Assembly (NCBI GenBank): GCA_963575645.1
Contig: OY754468.1
Location: 13,454,001-13,518,000 of the forward strand
DNA from: Xanthostigma xanthostigma
Lineage: Eukaryota > Arthropoda > Insecta > Raphidioptera > Raphidiidae
Direction: 5' to 3'
DNA length: 64,000 bases
Made by a program: the position numbers and the translations under genes. Below the pieces are notes generated by a model. It ran no database searches. It was given only the letters and a program-made list of their open reading frames with translations, and had not been told where the DNA came from. Positions 1-9,840 of this stretch are shown one piece after another (within the stretch, counting starts at the first letter, position 1; each line of letters starts with the position of its first letter).

Positions 1-2166
1 CAGGTGTCCAACTGAAGGTTTTGACCCATACCATTTTTCATATGGTGTAATCCCACCTATCGTCTCTGATGCTGTTCTATTCTTTAGATATACGGCCGTA
101 TGTGTTGCTTCCGCCCACAGATTTAATGGTAGTTGCCTCTCATGTAACATGGCCTTGGCACTCTCAATGATCGTCCGATTTTGTCGTTCAATAAATCCGT
201 TCTGTTCAGGTGCCCTTGGAGTCGAAATCTCGTGCTTGATCCCTTTAGTCAACAGGTAATTCCTTACAGAATCATTACAAAATTCCAGACCACCATCAGA
301 TCTCAGTCTTTTAATTTTGTGGCCATCAGCTTCTACTTCAGCGTAGAACTTCATAAGGTTGTCCAGGACATCTGTTTTACTCTTTAAAAAATAGACGTAG
401 CAATATTTTGAAAAATCATCCTTTAGTAGCATGAAATAATTTGAGCCGCCAATCGATGGTGTGCTCATTTTACCACACAGATCAACATGGAAAGTTTCAC
501 CTGCAGTGATTGCTCGTTTTGCTCCTGATTTTGGAAAACTCAAACGATGCTGCTTGCCATAAGCACAGCCTTCACAAAATGGTTTTTCTTCCGATTTGTG
601 ATCGATCTTGAGGTCAACAACAGTTCTCTTGGTATTCATTTCTTGAAGTGTCTTGAAGTTCACGTGGCCTAAACGTTCATGCCACAACATAATCGACCCA
701 GCTGATGTAACATTCAACTCAGTAGTCTTGACTGGCCCTAAATTCATCTTGTAAAGCCTGTTGTCTCGGATTCCATCAGCAATAACAACATTTTCTTTCA
801 TAAAGCTCACGTGTTGAGCACCTTCTTCGAAAATAACCTTTATACCTTTCTCAGTTGATCTAGAAACAGATATAAAATTTCGACCAAGATCTGGAACAAA
901 AAGAACATCTTTAATTATGTGAACAGATCTAGAAAGTTTTGAATTCGTCGCTTGAACTTCAATGTCCCCAATTCCTTCTACTGATAGTTTTCGTCCATCT
1001 CCAACTCTAACTTGACAAGCGTTATTTGAAAAAGGTACGAAATTCTTGAAATGCTCCCTCTGGAATGACATGTGATCTGTGGCGCCTGAATCCGCATACC
1101 ACACATTTTTGATCTTCCTCTGAGACGTCGTTGATTGCAGAATGAATAAGTGCGACTTATCTTCAGCTGATGTCATCTTCTGATCAGCTTTGTTCTTGTT
1201 TGTCTCTCTCTCCAGCATTAGGGAATGTCGATCACTTTTATTTTGACTATTTTCATTTTCTTGTTTATTTTTCTGGTCTCTTTTTCGCTTGAAGCATTCT
1301 CTGGCCCAATGCCCTTGTTTGTGGCAATAATTGCATTTACCAGGTCGCTTCGGTTTTTCCTCTTTATTCGATTCTTTGCTGTTGTTTCTCACTCTCATCT
1401 TATTGCTACTAGCTGTGTAAGCAGCTCCAGATGCGTTGTTGTTGTCCCCACCACTTAATCGAAGATTGATGAGCGACTCTTCGTTGACTAAATGGTCTGT
1501 CAAACGTTCAACGTTTTGTTCGGCTCGAGGCACAGCATACCACGCCGTTCTCACGTGATCGAATTTGGCGGGCAAACTGCTTAGAATCTTTGCAATCACC
1601 ATTGGTTCTTTCTGCTCGAGATCCATATCTTTTAGCCTTTGCGCGAGTGATGTAACTCTGGCGATGTAGTCAGCCATGCTCTGTTCTTCATCCATTTTAC
1701 TGTTGATGAACTTTTCTAACAGTACCTGCGCAGATTGTTCACTCTTCTCTGAATGGACAGTCTTCAACCTGGACCACATTTGAGCAGCGGTCGTACAGTC
1801 GGTGAGATACTTTAATTGTTCTAACTCAAGGCCTCTCATGATAAACGCTTGAGCTTCAGCATCTTTATCATCCCAAACTTGTGTGTTTTCTGCTGGTCTT
1901 GGAATTGTACCCATAATATACGACTTGAGTTTATTCTCGGTCATGTAAATTTCCATCTGCCGTCTCCATAATTGGTAGTTCTGCCCGTTGAAGCGATGTA
2001 GTTGATACACTCTTGATTCAGCCATTTTATTAGATCTAGGTAAAACTGGCACTTCTATTTGAATTTCAACGTCTATATCTTCTATAGTTTGATCCAAGAA
2101 TGTTCGATCGTCAATTGCAGAATCTTCAATAATACTATTTTCTGTCACAGTATATATTTCTTCCAT
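1..2166 (-). CDS. Ty1/copia gag-pol polyprotein, partial (3' part off the left edge)
   Basis: Open for 722 codons without a stop or frameshift from an ATG at 2166 to the window edge; a second in-frame ATG at 2025 starts MAESRVYQLHRFNG, the usual form of a copia gag start. Counting from 2025: gag domain about 1-215; CCHC zinc knuckle C231, C234, H239, C244; aspartic protease YADSGATDHM with D312; pre-integrase HERLGH (H449, H454) with C484 and C487; integrase core D515, D577 and E613, which gives exact D-35-E spacing. The order protease-integrase, with reverse transcriptase expected beyond base 1, is that of Pseudoviridae. The product would form particles and integrate the cDNA. The extra 47 acidic residues upstream of 2025 are unlike the copia gag starts I know and may be leader. 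No inactivating change is visible in this part; activity cannot be judged without the rest. Confidence 0.93.
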   Translation of the reverse strand, partial: MEEIYTVTENSIIEDSAIDDRTFLDQTIEDIDVEIQIEVPVLPRSNKMAESRVYQLHRFNGQNYQLWRRQMEIYMTENKLKSYIMGTIPRPAENTQVWDDKDAEAQAFIMRGLELEQLKYLTDCTTAAQMWSRLKTVHSEKSEQSAQVLLEKFINSKMDEEQSMADYIARVTSLAQRLKDMDLEQKEPMVIAKILSSLPAKFDHVRTAWYAVPRAEQNVERLTDHLVNEESLINLRLSGGDNNNASGAAYTASSNKMRVRNNSKESNKEEKPKRPGKCNYCHKQGHWARECFKRKRDQKNKQENENSQNKSDRHSLMLERETNKNKADQKMTSAEDKSHLFILQSTTSQRKIKNVWYADSGATDHMSFQREHFKNFVPFSNNACQVRVGDGRKLSVEGIGDIEVQATNSKLSRSVHIIKDVLFVPDLGRNFISVSRSTEKGIKVIFEEGAQHVSFMKENVVIADGIRDNRLYKMNLGPVKTTELNVTSAGSIMLWHERLGHVNFKTLQEMNTKRTVVDLKIDHKSEEKPFCEGCAYGKQHRLSFPKSGAKRAITAGETFHVDLCGKMSTPSIGGSNYFMLLKDDFSKYCYVYFLKSKTDVLDNLMKFYAEVEADGHKIKRLRSDGGLEFCNDSVRNYLLTKGIKHEISTPRAPEQNGFIERQNRTIIESAKAMLHERQLPLNLWAEATHTAVYLKNRTASETIGGITPYEKWYGSKPSVGHL

Positions 2167-2193
2167 GAAAAACACGTTTTTATAGAGCACGTG

Positions 2194-2208
2194 GCTGGGC
2201 CCATAACC
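2194..2208 (-). promoter_or_regulatory. Primer binding site for initiator tRNA-Met half-molecule
   Basis: The plus strand reads GCTGGGCCCATAACC, identical to the anticodon-arm region of insect initiator tRNA-Met, so the element RNA (minus strand) is complementary to it. Copia of Drosophila primes with an internal tRNA-iMet fragment at the same kind of site (known for the family). It lies immediately after the putative LTR and 28 bases before the ATG at 2166, where a copia primer site should be. Confidence 0.85.
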
Positions 2209-2373
2209 TGTTACGATTTTTATATATCCAGGCGTGGTGCTCAAATAAAAACAAGGTGTAATTTCACAAAATCAAAAATGGAAATTTTTATTTAATACGA
2301 ATAATAATTTAAAATATCATTAGATGTTTACATATTGAAATACAATGATAAAAGTAATTTTAAAATACCAACA
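2209..2373 (-). repeat. Putative copia 5' LTR
   Basis: The inner border next to the primer site reads CGTAACA on the minus strand, so the LTR ends in CA. The first good outer border is TGTTGG at 2373, giving a 165-bp LTR with TGTT...AACA ends. It contains an AATAAA-like signal. The outer border is a guess because the second LTR lies outside the window; a longer LTR is possible. Confidence 0.5.
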
Positions 2374-2699
2374 ATTTACAAAAAGGAATTTTATTGAATA
2401 ATTAATTATATAGTTGCATAACCATTTGTAGATAAAATTAAAGATGCGTCTCAATTAGAATAAAGCGTAATATTTAACACTTAATATAGTATAACTTAAT
2501 TTACTTATTCTAAGAAAAAAATAACAGTTGAAAATAATGAAACACAGAAAGGAAAATATAATTTTAATAATTTCATGGTTCTCTATGTAATATGTTATTG
2601 TGTCATGCAAAAATTAAACAAAGAGCTACCTAACTAACATCTTCAAAACAAAAGAATAACAGATATTTTTTAAAATATATCTAAAATTATGAGTTTAGA
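2374..2699. other. AT-rich DNA without genes
   Basis: Low-complexity AT-rich sequence between the copia LTR and the minisatellite array. I see no coding potential and no clear repeat structure. Confidence 0.6.
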
Positions 2700-3545
2700 A
2701 AAAAAATTCATAACTTTCTTGTAAAAACAGATAGAAAAATAAACCGTTATGAAAAGTACCCAATTATTATATAAAAACAACTTTATAGCATAATATAGCT
2801 CAAAGAATTTTTTACAAAACTTTCTTTAAAATAGAATAATAAAACATTATAAAAAGTACACAATTATTATATAAAAAACAACAATCGCATGTATCTCTTT
2901 TGCGCATGCGCCGATTTTTCCCAAAAATTATACAAAACTTTTGTAAAAATAAATCGAATAATAAACTGTTATGAAAAGTATACCATTGTTATATACAAAC
3001 AACTTTATAACTTATACCTCTTCTGCGCATGCGCCGACTTTCCCTCAAAAAACATTTTACAAAACTTTCTTGTAAAGTAGAATAATAAAATACTATAAAA
3101 AGTACACTATTATTATATAAAAAGCAACTATGGCATGTATCTCTTTTGCGCATGCCCCGTTTTTTCCAAAAATTATACAAAACTCTTATAAAAATAGATC
3201 GAATAAAAAACTGTTACGAAAAGTGTACCATTCTTATATACAAACATCTTTATAACTTATACCTCTTCTGCGCATGCGCCGACTTTCCCTCAAAAAAAAC
3301 ATTTTACAAATCTTTCTTGTAAAGAAGAATAATAAAACATTATAAAAAGTACACCATTATTATATAAAAACAACTATGGCATGTATCTCTTTTGCGCATG
3401 CGCCGATTTTCCCCAAAAAATTTACAAAAATTTCTAGTAAAAATAGATAGAGTAAAAACCGTTTTAAAAACTATATTATTATTATATAAAACAACATTAT
3501 AAGAGATATATTCTTTTACGCATGCGCCGATGTTCCCCAAAAACA
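2700..3545 (+). repeat. 123-bp minisatellite array with GCGCATGCGC motif
   Basis: Six motif positions are evenly spaced: 2902, 3025, 3148, 3270, 3394 and 3518 (steps 123, 123, 122, 124, 124), with a decayed first unit before 2807. Each unit has an A/T-rich half (a cataACTTTCTTGTAAA-like stretch, then a GTTATGAAAAGTA-like stretch and TTATTATATAAA) and the palindrome GCGCATGCGC followed by CGATTTTCCCC. Neighbouring units alternate between two forms (TTTTGCGCATG with CCAAAA, TTCTGCGCATG with CCTCAAAA), so the array is dimeric at about 246 bp. Single units occur in the dispersed copies at 28310, 49680 and 63320, so this is an expansion inside that family. Short ORFs here on both strands are by-products. 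Confidence 0.85.
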
Positions 3546-4050
3546 ATAGGCCACTTCATATTTGCATATCAAACATCCTCCCAAAATTTGGTTTCAATCC
3601 GCTCATCCTTGGTGTCGGAATGATAAGAAATGTCAAAAGTGACGTTTGCATCTGTCAAAGTATTAAGTTCTAATAATTAGTTATTCAAATTGTTAACTTA
3701 GAAGGCGTTGCATTTCTCAAATATTTCAAATGGCATCCGTTTTTGAACAAATGCTATCTTTTTTGTTTTATTATTGTCATAAATAAAATTATCGACCAAT
3801 TTTATTTTAAGACAGAACATACGCAATAATTATATTACCATGTTATACCGTGCAACAGAGAGAGATAACCGAAAGATGTTTGCTATCGGTTATATCAGAT
3901 TGAATTTATTTCTATATAAATGTGTATAAAAAATCTGATTGGGCAAATTCTGTTGTACGAAATTTATGTAAAATTTTCTCCTCTTTCGTTTAAGACAGGT
4001 TTCGAACCGATCTGACTTAAATTGAGCGAGTTATAAGCGAAAAACTTCGT
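3546..4050 (+). repeat. Composite dispersed repeat, second copy inverted at 50440-50920
   Basis: The segment from CATCCTCCCAAAATTTGG through GGTGTCGGAATGATAAG and on to the GTTTAAGACAGG stretch near 3990 recurs in reverse complement at 50440-50920, including the same junction CGCTCATCC|TTGGTGTCGG. A shorter related piece is at 52640-52760. The shared junction means that the two-part unit itself was copied. No protein seen. Confidence 0.7.
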
Positions 4051-5779
4051 TTTTTCTAAATTGCTCCCCTCTGGAGCAAAAATTCAAAAATCGGGCGACG
4101 TTAGGATTTAAGTTACCCGGAGACAAATCGAACAAAAAAAAGTTTTTTAAAATCGGTTAAGCCGTTTGGGCTGTACGCTGGATACAAAATTCGGGATCAC
4201 AGATTCACAGATTCACAGACAAAGCGAGTACATATAGGCGCTTTAGCTTACGCTATTCGCGCCTAAAAATGCGCAGGATTACTCCTGTCAATACCCTTCA
4301 GAGGGTGAAAAGAGGTTAATAGTCTAAAAAATAAACATGGGTGTCATTTTCAAGGTTTCTCAGGACGCTGATCACGTAAATATCATCAATTTTGAGACTT
4401 ATTAGGTGGGTCTACGTCGGGAGTAAATATACTAAATAATGGGAATGCATCCGTGTTTTGTTTCAATCGTGTGCGAAGTCGCGGGTAACGGCTAGTTTAA
4501 ACATAATACAATATATCCGAAATAACATTAAATTTTGAAGAAAAAAAAAGACACTGCAGCTCCAACGAAAAGTTACACTTAAATAATCGTTAAGTTAATG
4601 CATAGAATATTCGAGTTGAACTAGCAAAGTTTATATTGCTTTCCCGAAAGCGTGGAGTTCAATTTACGCTGATTGCGAAAACTACTGTAATCAGCGTAAA
4701 TTCGTATTATGATACTTTGTATATTGTCAGTATAGTACAGTTGACTCTCTCTAGCACCGAAGTTAGAGGAAGAGTTTTCCGGAAGAACTCTTCTTCGCAT
4801 TTATCTACAAACTCGCAAAACACCCGTTCGTCGTTCGGTTCCATTTAACCTCTACATCAAATCATTTGGGTTGAAAATTCAGAATATTGTAGTCCAGTAA
4901 AACCGTTCTAAAATATAGGCTCGTAATGTATGAATCGCGTAAGTCATTTTTTTTTTTTTAATTGTCCGGGACTGTTTTCTGAGTAATTCGCAGATGGCAG
5001 GATCTAAAAGCGTTTGCTATTGTCATCATCTTTGCGAAAAGTTTAATGCTATACCTATATCTAGCGAACCGTTAATGCTAAGGCAAAAATGGTAAAGACC
5101 TTTTCTGTAAAGAATTAAATGTCCTGCAACTTTCTTCCCGATGTCATTTTCGTAGAACTTACCGTTTTAATGAAAGTGTTAAATCAAGAGAAAAAAAAGA
5201 ACGTGAGTTTCTTCTGGGAGATGTAAACCACGTTTAAAAAATTACTTTTTGTATATTTAGCTTTGTATATAGTTAGCCCGTGAATGTTTATAGGCATGAT
5301 GACAGATTTTGAAATCCCGTTCTATGATGAAGGTACACGTGTACTATTTCCGAAAAACAAACATTAGATATTTCAGAAGAAAAGTAAATTTTAACGCAAA
5401 TTATTGCATGTTTATCTTTCTATTTTGAAGTAATCGCGAAAACGCTTAGTGACAACCGACATTAGATGTTGTATTTATGGTTATAGAGTTGTCGCGCAAA
5501 TTTAAGAGTAGGTACTTAGTAATAAAAAAAGTATGGATTTCTTTAGTTGCAAGTTAACTACCCTCAAAAATAACTTATAAGTACATAACGTAAGTGTTAT
5601 AAAATATCGCAAAAAAACGAGCAAACAACAAATAAACTAATTAAATGGTGCAGATCTGAATGATCACAACGAAAATTTAAGCGTAACCATGATTATTTAC
5701 TTCAAATGTTTATATTCTCTTAGATTTAAGAAGGCGTGACGTCATTGTGTGTTTCAGTACTTTATACTTTTATTTTGAT
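4051..5779. other. No gene; LINE-tail-like patches
   Basis: 4100-4265 has the wording of a non-LTR 3' end (AATCGGTTAAGCCGTTTGGG, then a repeated ACAGATTC, then CGCTATTCGCGCC). 4460-4500 (GTGCGAAGTCGCGGGTAACG, then GCTAGT) looks like an RTE 3' end. The rest is AT-rich without coding signs. Confidence 0.5.
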
Positions 5780-5838
5780 AAGTGAAATCTGACCTAAATT
5801 AGTACCAGAGTCTCCACTTGTGGAGTTGGAATGGTAGA
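5780..5838 (+). repeat. 3' end fragment of the ACCATTCC (DINE-like) family
   Basis: GACCTAAATTAGTACC followed by CCACTTGTGG and GTTGGAATGGTA matches the 3' terminal hairpin region of the full copies (for example 28505-28562). The stem is partly decayed here. Confidence 0.65.
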
Positions 5839-5925
5839 AGTTGTAAATCAATTGATATTGACAAGCAATTGACACATAATATATTTGAATACTCGACGAT
5901 TTGGCCAATAATAATCAATATTGAC

Positions 5926-6417
5926 CAGAGCTGGACTAACGTATGGGCCTAGATGGGCCTGGGCCAGGGGCATCGAGCTTCTAGGGGGGCCTCGTACTTT
6001 TCTAAGTACAGACAAATTAACCCACATAACTCCGGGTGTATAAACCATCAGCAGGCAATCGCACATGATTCGGGTAGCACTACTGCTGAAAGAACTTTTT
6101 CCTGGCTTTCGTTCATAAAAGACAAACATAAAAATACTATTTGTCAGAAAAAATTAAATGAATATAGAGTTTTTTGTACAGAAAATGATTTATTTCAAAC
6201 GATCGATTTTGATGAGATCATAGATGAATTCGATTAAAAAAAGATGAGAAGAAAATGTATGTAACTATTTGTCAATAAATTAATTATAAAACAACAAATA
6301 AAATCTTTGTCATTTTAAATTTTTTATTCAAAGAAAATATCCTAAAAAAAATTTCCTTGGAAGGGGCCTCACACGCTCAAGTGCCCAAGGGCCTCTATAG
6401 TCATTACTCCGGCTCTG
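5926..6417 (+). mobile_element. hAT transposon, internally deleted, 8-bp target duplication
   Basis: The terminal inverted repeats start CAGAGCTGGA on the left and, read inward from the right end, CAGAGCCGGA. Both ends carry GGGCC-rich sequence. The element is flanked by the exact 8-bp duplication ATATTGAC at 5918-5925 and 6418-6425, the length made by hAT transposases. At 492 bp it is far shorter than an autonomous hAT but keeps the transposase C-terminus (next entry), so it is a deletion derivative rather than a plain MITE. Confidence 0.9.
6046..6237 (+). pseudogene. hAT transposase C-terminal dimerisation region (remnant)
   Basis: An open frame (whose upstream part to 5953 reads through the inverted repeat) contains STTAERTFSWLSFIKDKHKN followed by KLNEYRVF and an acidic end. 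This fits the C-terminal hAT dimerisation motif, in which a 'SSASAERSFS...LK.IK...RN.M...RL' pattern packs the dimer. Only about the last 60 residues remain; the BED finger, the DDE catalytic domain and any start of its own are missing, so it cannot transpose. ZMYM-type hAT relatives are the likely source. Confidence 0.75.
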
Positions 6418-6425
6418 ATATTGAC

Positions 6426-7685
6426 TCACTCTCGTATTTAATCGTAAATACTTCACAATATCGTACTTGTATTACGAATAAACTAGAGATTTGACAATTT
6501 TCTAAAAGCATTACTTATTTGCTATTTTTATAAGCCATTTTTTAGACGTCGTATATACTAGGTATAGACCACAGGAGGTATTGAGTTTGCAGTGAAACGA
6601 ATATTTATGCAGTAGGTTACCTATCTAGATTCTCTTCACCCTCAACCGCCTGTTTTCTTGACACTTTTTTACATCAAAGAAATTCAGTTAGTACAGTGAA
6701 CTCTCTGTTGTCCAACATTCTGGTTCAACTGGCATGCATATTTTTTGTAATTTAAAATAATTATTAATCTATTTCTTAAAAAATATACGCATATTGTGTC
6801 GGATTGACAAAATTAATTCTCTGTTACTATAAATATATGACGCTTGTTTTACGTGACGTCACTCGTACTGAGAATGGCATAGCGCGGAGAATTATCAAAT
6901 TTGAAGTAGCATAATTTTGTTGTTTTCACTGATATTTCAAAAATTTGTTCGTCATCAATTTTGTAATTTTCAGAAATATGATTAAGAGCAAAAAAAGCGA
7001 GACTTCCTAATTGAATTAAGACTTATTTTGTTGTTCTTGTTTTTTTTTTTATTATTTCAACGCGCGTGTACTATTATTGTTATTTTAATTACGAAATTTA
7101 TTATTTCAAGTCGACAATATTTTTTTTTTTTATTTTCGAAAAATAAAATTATTTCTTTTCATCACATTCGCTCTTTCAATATTATCAATTTGTTTCGTTT
7201 ATCCGACCATCTGTCTATCCCACTTATATATGATAATCGATGTTCTACTATACATGCGTTCCATTATATAAATGTTGCTGTCAAGGTTCATGGTGTCGGC
7301 AAACCGAAAATTGTCTTTGTAGTGGGCGTCACAAATGGTATGTGCAGGTGGTCGTATTTTCAGCTTTTCCAGGCCGCTTTATAAAACTCCGAAAAATGTT
7401 GTACTTTCAGGACATGCCTGCAGGCAAACCTAGGTGTATCAAATAGGTTTTAGAGAATTCCAGACATTCATATAGTTCTTTGAAGATTTTGTCACAGAAA
7501 ATATCAAATGAATTTCATGACTTTTTAATGTTTTCAGTTCATTCAGTAAAATTCTGTAACAAAACTGTATGACATTTCAATTTAATAATTTCAAACGAAT
7601 ATTTCTTAACCGGGGTGGCAGTAACAAAAAAATAGTTTTACAAAACTTGCTTATTTTTTAAAGATCTTTTCAACAATACCATTTT
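6426..7685. other. No gene; AT-rich DNA
   Basis: T-rich tracts and scattered unique-looking sequence. The 118-residue open frame at 7028-7384 has no recognisable motif and is rich in residues expected from T-runs; I do not call it. Confidence 0.5.
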
Positions 7686-7895
7686 CGATCTATCGTGCCA
7701 TTTAAAATTACGGAGTTCTGAACATTCTAGAGCAAACTAATAGGGAAGCCGACCTTTCCGAGGAAAAAACATATCACCATTCGATTCTTCATTAGTGCTT
7801 TTATAATACAGATTTTTGACACAACATCTCTACGACTAACCGTTTTCGAAAAAAACAACCGGTACTGGTGGTCTGATTCACCTGTATATATAGTT
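7686..7895. repeat. Dispersed repeat, second copy at 49372-49582
   Basis: From CGATCTATCGTGCCATTTA through GAGCAAACTAATAGGGAAGC and CCATTCGATTCTTCATTAG to a terminal GGTGGTCTGATTCACCTGTA, it matches 49372-49582 base for base over most of the length. Both copies end with a 'CACCCTGTATA'-like border of the kind found at the ends of many insect elements. Class unknown. Confidence 0.7.
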
Positions 7896-9019
7896 ATTAT
7901 AGACGCATCGACATCAAAGGTCATTAGCGTCCGGATCTATAGATTACAACAATAAAAATGTTATCAAAACAAATTAAACAAACAAACTAAAAGTACTTTT
8001 ATTATATAATGGAAATTAAATAGAAATAATGTAACAAACAAAACAACAACTTCTAAGTAATAAAAAACAATTTACAAACTCACTATATACACAGAAATCT
8101 ATACAAGATATTTATCTAAGCGCTCTAGAAAATTTATATATGAACTCAATTATTTATGTCTAGCCACTGTTGTGTACTTACACCGGCTTGCAGAGACTGT
8201 CTAACTGATTTGTGAACTGCAGGCGCGGTTGTATTTATATTTCTGCTGCCGCGTGATTGAACATTCTGGAAAAAATACCCGCATCGATGTTTTTCTTACG
8301 CAATTCTGCGGGATTTTTTTGTCGAATGTTCGAAAAACTCTTCTCTACCTGTTTCTACATAAACTCTTTTACCTGGTACCTGCGCGCAGTATCGGTGGTG
8401 GCTGGCGTAACAATAATTTTCATTTTCGTGCATTTAATTTTGTCGTTATAAAAATCCTTTATTTCTTTTTTGTGGCTCATTTTGAATTAATATTAATGGA
8501 CACAAAACAGTCTCCTGGCTAGAGAATAGTTGAGAGTGAAGTGATGCCGCTTTTATTACAGCCTTTTCATTCCTCTTCTATTACAAGCAACGAGATATAG
8601 GTACCTACATAATATGGAGAGCTAGTGTACTACTGCGCATCCAAATTGGCTTGTAAGAGAATGAATGAAGTGGCTGACGTCTCTCTTTCTCTCTGACTTT
8701 GAAAATTAAAATGATAAAAAACTGACAAAACTAAATTATTTTTAAATAATTAATCAAACAACAAATTTCTCTTTTTGATGTGAAGCACCTATTGGCGCGT
8801 TACTGCGACGGAAAAGAGAATGACGCTCTCTTATGACGTCGTGCCCCCTCTACGCCATCGCTCTCGACTCTCTTGTATGTGCGCGCGTGTATACTATACA
8901 CTCCGTTTCTTCTCTGTGTGAGCTGTGTATTGGGTGTGCGTGTCCGTGGGTAAATAATAATTACTGTGCGTTGTTATATTATATTGGTAAGTTACATGAA
9001 AGGGCGAAATTTAATTACA
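7896..9019. other. No gene; one more GC-rich stretch
   Basis: AT-rich with a GC-richer part at 8780-8960 (GCGCGCGTG, alternating purine-pyrimidine). No splice-linked exon or conserved peptide is visible. Short frames at 8229-8522 and 8833-9030 show no motif. Confidence 0.45.
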
Positions 9020-9423
9020 AAAATTTCTAGTTTATTTCTGATATCTATGAAATAAAAGAACAGCAGATTTTTTTTTATTTTCAAAATATTTCCGAAACTA
9101 TAAAGTTTAGAATTTTTTTTTAAAAACTCTTTGATATAATAAATAGAACAACATCCTCCTAAAATTTGGTTTTAATTCGCTCGTCCGTTTGACCTGTATC
9201 GTGCTCGTAGACAAAAAGACTAACCGACTAACAGACTAACTGACGCGCAGAATATGTTGTTTGGATTCGGAGGACTTAAAAACGAAAAGATTAATTAAAT
9301 GTTTAATGGTGGTTAGACAATTGTGTCACTAACACCCACAAGTACATTGTAAAATTTTAAAAAGTGATTTTTGATCTAAACTAGTAGATACCATTCCCCA
9401 CTTGTGGATTGGAATGGTAAAAG
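9020..9423 (+). repeat. ACCATTCC (DINE-like) family copy, no satellite unit
   Basis: Runs from the ACAGCAGATTTTTTTT/TTTCCGAAACTATAAAG block, through CATCCTCCTAAAATTTGG and GACCTGTATCGTGCTCG, to the 3' hairpin CCATTCCCCACTTGTGG, ATTGGAATGGTAAAA. The minisatellite and most of the 5' end are missing. An extra about 60-bp stretch is inserted near 9290-9350 relative to other copies. Confidence 0.75.
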
Positions 9424-9840
9424 TAATGAACAATTTTGTGCAAAACTTATAACTGTTATTAAAAGTAACAGTGATATTTATAACTGTTCTTGAAAACAAC
9501 AGTTTAGTCGTTAGCGTATCGCTTCAAACAGTGCAGTGCCTACTATACGTATATTATATTGAGCTAAAGGTATGTGTATTCACATCAGCGCAACACGCAG
9601 ACAGCGCGGTGCCAGCGTCCACACGCACACACACACACCAACACACGTGCGCACACATTAATGCAGAATGTACAATGCGCGATAACGATGTACGTACGTC
9701 CGACGGCGGACGACGCGTGCCGACGCCGCTTTACTGACATTTCCCGCGAACCCTCTGTTCAGTACGGTGTCGACCGGCGTCAGTGGTGTACGTCCAAGCA
9801 TATAAGCAAATCACGCACAGAGTAGCCTCCCACATAATAC
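9424..9840. other. CpG-rich stretch with (CA)n
   Basis: Unusual for this window: many CpGs at 9590-9800 (CGACGGCGGACGACGCGTGC) and an imperfect (CA)n run at 9618-9657. A CATATAAGC box lies at 9798-9806. A distant promoter or a first exon cannot be excluded, but no start codon leads into a recognisable protein. Confidence 0.35.

Noticed and set aside
2700..3545. CRISPR-like regular repeats
   Set aside because: The units are contiguous 123-bp tandem copies without unique spacers, in a eukaryotic setting with many transposons.
7028..7384. 118-codon ORF
   Set aside because: Phe-rich translation of T-runs with no domain; chance frame in AT-rich DNA.
9471..9825. Two overlapping 80-90-codon ORFs in the CpG-rich stretch
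   Set aside because: They contain the (CA)n run, have no motif, and overlap in different frames.
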